From Polydactylus sextarius (lineage: Eukaryota > Chordata > Actinopteri > Polynemidae), in assembly GCA_016801845.1 (NCBI GenBank), contig CM028923.1:5195001-5259000 (forward strand): a stretch of 64,000 nucleotides of DNA, given 5' to 3'. Shown piece after piece: positions 60,501 through 64,000 of this stretch. Position numbers and translations under genes: made by a program. How positions within the stretch are numbered: the first letter of the stretch is position 1; each line of letters opens with the position of its first letter. The notes beneath the pieces were generated by a model. The model made no database searches. It was not told where the DNA came from and saw only the letters and a program-made list of their open reading frames with translations.

Positions 60501-62959
60501 AAAGACAAAAATAAGAAGCCTATAAAGTATTTTTACTACTTTTTTGCATATGTGTGTTGCTTTTAGAAAATGTTATATTTATCTGATCAAGCAAAGTTTT
60601 TATCAGTTTATACAAAGTCTTTCAAACTATTTTGCAGTATTGGTACATTTAAATACTTAAGCAGAAGTCGTTTTCTGTCCTTTTCTCTTTTTTTGCATAA
60701 ACAATATTTTATCCATCACTTTTCCCAAAACAAGTGAGTGCATCTCGGACATGTAAACATATCCAATTTGCGTGACTGAGAAAAACAATTTTAATTTCCA
60801 AGCCGAGTCTGACCACACGTCGTCTGCTGCAGAGCAAGATATCGATCAGTTTCTGCAGCCGCTTCCTGTTCCCAGTTTCAGTTGTTTAGACACTCGTTCA
60901 GCCTCTTTGCCTCCTCACAGCGATTCTTTCTCATCCAAATTCAGTTAGTTTTCAAGGCTGATTATTTATTTATGCAGCTGTGTCTGTTTTTCCTAAAGAG
61001 GCTCGACAACTTCCTGTGCTTTTACACGTTTGCAAAAGTCGACTTTTGGACGCAGGGCATGTATATACCTCTATATAACTCATATCCTGTGTTTTCAACC
61101 TCTTTTACTTTCTTTTGTGTGCTTCCTCTGTCCTCCTTTCTCATCTTCCTCTCCCACTTCACTTCACTGCACTGCTTCAATTCCTCAACAGCCCAGACAC
61201 TAAGGATAGGCCTGTGTGGATATATATATATATAGTAGTAACAATATAAATTACAATATAAAAATAGTAACATTTACCACAATTTTTATGGCTAGAAGTG
61301 ATAACTGTATAGTCATCAGAGCTTTACCAAAACAAAAAAACTACAAATAAGAAAAAAGCAAACAAATGAAAAGAATATAAATTCTTTAGGGCTGTCACTT
61401 TTATCCGAAATTTAGTGAGAATTTCTACTGGTATATTGCAAACAATAAGATATCGCCCATCCCTATTGGAGATCATCTATTTGTGTATTCTGATGTTTGT
61501 CCTACCTCCTCCTCTCTAATAGATTCCACTAGCTACTACTTGGTTACTTTCCATTGTGTATTGAAACCTCTCCTACACGTTTCCCAACAGCATCATAGCT
61601 CAGTTCTGTTTGTAAAAATGTACAAAGGAGCCAAATAATAATCTCATCGTTTACATTTGTACTCCCAGTTTGGTTCCCTCTGATGGACTAACACCTCCCG
61701 CCCGTTGCTTCATGCAGGTGCAGATCGTTTCTGTCACAACATTCAGGACATGATCGGGTATCCGCCGTTCCCTGTGCTAAAGTACTGCTGGTTGTTTGTC
61801 ACACCGCTCATCTGCCTGGTGAGTCGTCACATCTCTACGACTTGTTTCGTTCTCAGTCCTCTTCTCTCTCCGTCTCTTTCTTTCCTTCTGGCTTCCTGCC
61901 ATAATATCTGTTTCCAAGTTGTTTTTCTTCTTTGTACAATTTTCTTTGAAGTTGTTTTTTTTTCCAGATTTCTCTCTATGAAAAACACATTCAGATTAAT
62001 CCTTTTGAATTTGGCACAAACTGATTTAATTTTGACTGTCAAAGGTCAAAGGTCATTGTGACCTCAGGAAACACTTTTCTTGGCTTGTGAACATGATATT
62101 TCAGGTCAACACTATAAGGGGACTCCTTTCATATTTAGCACAGATGTTTATTTTTGTATGTATATTTACACAGACTCAAAGATAAACTGCTTAGATTTTG
62201 GTGGCCAAAAGTCACTGTCACTATGACCTCACAACTCATGTTTTTTGGTCTTTTGAATGTAATATAATAAGTATATGCATATCAAATTTTTAAGGTGGTA
62301 TGAGATTGTTTTGCCAACTCAAACTGGCCAAAAAAACACAATGGAAAAACCCCAAGTTTATATTAGCCATTTCATTCTGTCATTCATTTATTTTTCCCCA
62401 CAATGTTCTTTGGAATCTTGTTTTATTTTTGAAGAGCCACATTGAATAATTAGCATAAGCTACACTCTAAATATTTTAAAACACAAATGTATGTGGAATC
62501 CAACTTGTTTTACGTCCATAAACTTTCTAACTTGACTATTTTCTGTCCTCCAGCTGACAATGCTGTATATCGTGGCACAGTCTGAAACTATCATGGTGTA
62601 TGGTTACGTACCCGGTGCCTTGGGCATGGCATTTGCCAGGCTGCTTATCATCTTTCCACTGATCTCCATCCCAGCATTCATTTTGATCGCAGTGTATAGG
62701 GTGAGTGTTCCAGTTTTCTGTACTATCGTAATGTGTTTCGTCCATGTGTGTATTTGTGTGACTAGGTTTAACATGTATTTCCCCTCCAACCAATCAGGAT
62801 CCCACAAACATGATAACAGCTTCCAGTGATCTGCGTCAGGCTCAGCCGTACAAACCGGTGCTCACGCTGTGCAAAATCGTCATCTTCGGGCCGCGGGCGC
62901 CGCCCGTCAGGAACACAGGCGAACGAAGCGAGAGGATGACGGAGGACAGTAAGGTTTAA
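51319..62959 (+). CDS. SLC6-family Na+/Cl- dependent transporter, GABA/betaine/taurine group (slc6a12/slc6a13-like)
   Basis: It would import GABA, betaine or a related solute across the plasma membrane, coupled to Na+ and Cl-. Coding starts at ATG 51,397. Exons: 51319-51586, 51946-52080, 52637-52777, 52944-53058, 54224-54277, 54973-55102, 55621-55755, 57490-57593, 57883-58007, 58545-58657, 58742-58879, 59540-59642, 61718-61818, 62554-62700 and 62798-62959. All phases agree, giving 630 residues. TM1 is GEIIGLGNIWRFPYLCYKNG; Glu44 replaces the GAT1 Tyr, as in GAT2, GAT3 and BGT1. Loop 2 has the disulfide pair Cys149-Cys158 and N-glycosylation sites at Asn174, 182 and 191. TM6 is near GSYNKYNNNCYRDC and TM8 is FLGLDSQFVCVES. 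The region after LFVTPLICL differs strongly from GAT2/BGT1. Closest group: SLC6A12/A13, with linkage to PARP11 in human in support; exact ortholog and substrate are open. Confidence 0.9.
51587..51945 (+). other. SLC6 intron
   Basis: 359 bases, nothing recognised. Confidence 0.6.
51946..52080 (+). CDS. SLC6 exon, TM2
   Basis: The acceptor is tttcag/gtgttt and the donor gagg/gtaaac. It encodes FFIPYFVFLIFCGIPVFFLE and TALGQYTSEGGVTAWRK. Confidence 0.92.
52081..52636 (+). other. SLC6 intron
   Basis: 556 bases with a T run near 52,184-52,208; nothing else seen. Confidence 0.6.
52637..52777 (+). CDS. SLC6 exon, TM3
   Basis: The acceptor is cctttag/gggtgg and the donor cactg/gtaaga. It encodes ASQVIVIYLNIYYIVVLAWA and PLPWSTCENAWN, including the first loop-2 Cys. 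Confidence 0.92.
52944..53058 (+). CDS. SLC6 exon, extracellular loop 2
   Basis: The acceptor is ctcacag/ctttg and the donor actta/gtaagt. It encodes ALCHGRASIYANPHMFRSNF and NFSSPDYHDNTT, with the second Cys and three Asn-X-Ser/Thr sites. It is little like human members beyond ALC; kept because both phases fit. Confidence 0.8.
53059..54223 (+). other. SLC6 intron
   Basis: 1,165 bases; no exon or clear repeat. Confidence 0.6.
54224..54277 (+). CDS. SLC6 mini-exon, extracellular loop 2
   Basis: The acceptor is tttccag/cactg and the donor ggac/gtgaga. 54 bases encode TDMSELILLKTPEEEFW. PEEEFW corresponds to SPVMEFW of GAT2/BGT1, which fixes its place. Confidence 0.82.
54278..54972 (+). other. 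SLC6 intron
   Basis: 695 bases; nothing recognised. Confidence 0.6.
54973..55102 (+). CDS. SLC6 exon, TM4
   Basis: The acceptor is cctcacag/ccatcg and the donor gggaag/gtgagt. It encodes HRVLGIKDDMG and ALCLLLAWVICYFCIWKGIK. It has no ATG-led open frame of its own. Confidence 0.93.
55130..55390 (-). repeat. inverted copy of the 22.4-22.9 kb repeat
   Basis: actcaagtaaaggtcttcaa, gtatctagtatttgctgt and ctataattaaatgtactt read in reverse complement against 22,700-22,790. It lies in an SLC6 intron. Confidence 0.6.
55621..55755 (+). CDS. SLC6 exon, TM5
   Basis: The acceptor is tttgtag/gtggtg and the donor cagat/gtaaga. It encodes VVYFTATFPYLMLVILFFRG and VTLPGAAEGLKYYL. Confidence 0.94.
55756..57489 (+). 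other. SLC6 intron
   Basis: 1,734 bases. A CA-type tract lies near 57,283-57,302. The antisense 138-codon open frame at 56,802-57,218 shows no family features. Confidence 0.6.
57490..57593 (+). CDS. SLC6 exon, TM6
   Basis: The acceptor is tctgtag/gtttgg and the donor tacag/gtcagt. It encodes VWRDAGTQVFFSYAVCQGVL and TALGSYNKYNNNCY, part of the substrate and Na+ site. Confidence 0.94.
57651..57835. mobile_element. fragment of the same AT-rich element family
   Basis: The phrase tatacaggaaatatgacgta, followed by atgaaaacaattttt and atatatgcata, follows the left part of copy 1 in the same order. It sits in an SLC6 intron; the right end is not evident. Confidence 0.4.
57883..58007 (+). CDS. SLC6 exon, TM7
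   Basis: The acceptor is ttgcag/ggattg and the donor ctctg/gtgagt. It encodes DCLGLCLLNSATSIFAGFVV and FSVLGFLAHDLEVPLEEVAA. Confidence 0.93.
58008..58544 (+). other. SLC6 intron
   Basis: 537 bases; nothing recognised. Confidence 0.6.
58545..58657 (+). CDS. SLC6 exon, TM8 first part
   Basis: The acceptor is cctcag/gtcctg and the donor gtcag/gtactg. It encodes GPGLAFIAYPRALGMLPGSS and LLFLGLDSQ. Confidence 0.93.
58742..58879 (+). CDS. SLC6 exon, TM8-TM9
   Basis: The acceptor is tttgcag/tttgtg and the donor actgag/gtaaag. It encodes FVCVESLATALTDMFPRHLR and a TM9 helix. Confidence 0.93.
58880..59539 (+). other. SLC6 intron
   Basis: 660 bases. The stretch 59,300-59,425 (gctaacatgctc, ctgttagcactgacg) resembles the dispersed repeat at 29.6-30.2 kb. 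Confidence 0.45.
59540..59642 (+). CDS. SLC6 exon, TM10
   Basis: The acceptor is tttcag/ggtggg and the donor ttacg/gtgagt. It encodes GGIILFQLIDTYGPSGITLL and VVVGWVY. Confidence 0.92.
59643..61717 (+). other. largest SLC6 intron
   Basis: 2,075 bases with a dispersed repeat at 60,195-60,420, a poly(A) run at 59,938-59,955 and a short TA tract at 61,217-61,233. No exon seen. Confidence 0.55.
60195..60420 (+). repeat. dispersed repeat (gcttagcata family)
   Basis: gcgtagcttagcataactta, the (tagca)n stretch, ggggaaacagctatcttagc and cgcataaactgattaatacg occur in an order I recall from a common fish repeat. Confidence 0.45.
61718..61818 (+). CDS. SLC6 exon, start of TM11
   Basis: The acceptor is catgcag/gtgcag and the donor cctg/gtgagt. 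It encodes GADRFCHNIQDMIGYPPFPV and LKYCWLFVTPLICL. Confidence 0.93.
62040..62330 (+). repeat. same dispersed repeat, copy 2
   Basis: It has gtcattgtgacctcaggaaa, cacagactcaaagataaact and ggtggccaaaagtcactg. The phrase tcactatgacctcac repeats the module within the copy, suggesting tandem units. Confidence 0.5.
62554..62700 (+). CDS. SLC6 exon, TM11-TM12
   Basis: The acceptor is cctccag/ctgaca and the donor tagg/gtgagt. It encodes LTMLYIVAQSETIMVYGYVP and RLLIIFPLISIPAFILIAVY. Length and phase fit, but the sequence is far from GAT2/BGT1. Confidence 0.88.
62798..62959 (+). CDS. SLC6 last exon, C-terminal tail and stop
   Basis: The acceptor is caatcag/gatccc. It encodes a 53-residue basic tail ending ERMTEDSKV, then TAA. 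It lacks the -ETHL/-ETHF type PDZ ending of human BGT1 and GAT3. Confidence 0.88.
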   Translation, partial: DPTNMITASSDLRQAQPYKPVLTLCKIVIFGPRAPPVRNTGERSERMTEDSKV

Positions 62960-63350
62960 GGGTGATCGATGACAGTTCAGGAAATTATGGTGCATAGTTG
63001 TTTTAATCATGCTTTTTTTTTTTTTTAAAATATGTCATACGTCAGGGAGACTTTTTTTTTTGTTTTTCTTTGTTGTTGTTACTTATACATTAGTCCATAG
63101 CTTACTAATTTTTATAACATTATATAAATACTCCCATCCACCTATAATCCTACATAGTGTAACTGAATTAGAAGTGTACTCCACTGATCTAATTGAAAAC
63201 CATACTATTAATGTAAACATTATTGGACAGTTTCAAAGCCAAAATCAAAGATCTACAGCCAAAAGTATCATGTTTTTTCATTGTTTGTGTTTTTTTTTTT
63301 TCTTGTCAAAACCTTTTCCAAAGCTTTTAATAAACATTTGAGAAGATGCA
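62960..63350 (+). other. SLC6 3' UTR with poly(A) signal
   Basis: AATAAA at 63,329-63,334 lies 370 bases after the stop and is followed by a T-rich stretch. Confidence 0.6.
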
Positions 63351-64000
63351 AACAGCTTTATACAACTGTCTTTAACTGTATTTTGTCCTATATAGAAATA
63401 CATGATTTCATCATGTTCCTGTTTACGACAGTGTGAACACCTCACATCTCATCGTTTCTCTTTTGTTATTGAGTTAAATATTGTGTTTATTGCTGATATA
63501 TCTCTGTTGTAAACAGCCAAAACAAACAGATTTTTGTTTAAGAATGTATCTTCAACTCATTATGTGTCTACACTGTGTGCAAGTGGTGATAGACTTTATG
63601 AATTTTATTAAAAGTATCAGTATTGTTTAGTATCCGGGTGCAATGTGTCTCTTTTGACTGTGTCCATATTGATTTCTGACACCAGAGGATAAACATTCAA
63701 TAACAGTCCAGGATAATGAGCTTGTCAGCTCAGGGGAAAGGAAAGAAAAACAGAAATATAGCACCAGGTTTGCTGGGTTTGTGTGGCTTCATGATTTGTT
63801 TATAGTCACATATGCTAAAAAATGAACAGATGATTAAAAGATAAACACAAAGAGTGAATGTGAGATGTCAGGGGAAACATGTGGTTGGCGAACATGAACA
63901 CGAACTTGCTCCATCACGATGAAGAGCTCAGTCATCTGTGTAATCTGAACCGGCATTCAATTAACAGGCAAGTCCACCCAGTTTCCTCCTGACTCACCCC
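63351..64000. other. downstream intergenic DNA
   Basis: Nothing recognised. Confidence 0.6.

Overview
This window is vertebrate nuclear DNA, most likely from a ray-finned (teleost) fish. The genes have many GT-AG introns of very uneven length, the DNA is AT-rich, CA/TG, GA and AT microsatellites are dense, and the introns carry diverged dispersed repeats of teleost character. No bacterial, plasmid, phage or CRISPR features were seen. Species was not determined. All exons below were built by reading splice signals and reading frame by hand and comparing with the human proteins as I know them; no alignment was run.

Layout. (1) Positions 1-38,900, plus strand: tmtc2, a transmembrane and TPR-repeat O-mannosyltransferase of the endoplasmic reticulum. 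Eleven coding exons (3,717-37,204) give 830 codons to the stop. The short first coding exon lies upstream of the window. A 3' UTR of about 1.7 kb ends near an AATAAA at 38,873. (2) 38,900-43,160: intergenic, holding a degenerate tandem repeat and two transposon-like blocks. (3) 43,160-50,460, minus strand: two tandem PARP11-type mono-ADP-ribosyltransferase genes. The promoter-proximal copy (47,173-49,930, 327 aa) is a well-kept parp11. The other copy (43,523-45,813, 302 aa) has the same seven-exon structure and splice phases but is strongly diverged. (4) 51,000-63,340, plus strand: a complete SLC6-family Na+/Cl- dependent transporter of the GABA/betaine/taurine group, with 15 coding exons and 630 aa, divergent (head-to-head) with parp11. 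Beyond 63,340 no gene is seen.

Relations. tmtc2 and the parp11 pair converge, and parp11 and the transporter diverge from a shared stretch of about 600 bp. In human, PARP11, SLC6A12 and SLC6A13 all lie on 12p13.3 and TMTC2 is also on chromosome 12, so the window looks like a compacted piece of that ancestral linkage. No functional pathway joining the genes is evident.

Most noteworthy: the diverged tandem parp11 paralog; a family of AT-rich palindromic elements with inverted ends in three introns; a pair of repeats sharing a 20-bp end; a degenerate ~200-bp tandem array just past the tmtc2 poly(A) site; and upstream ORFs in the 5' leaders of parp11 and the transporter. I did not find an unmistakably new biological system.
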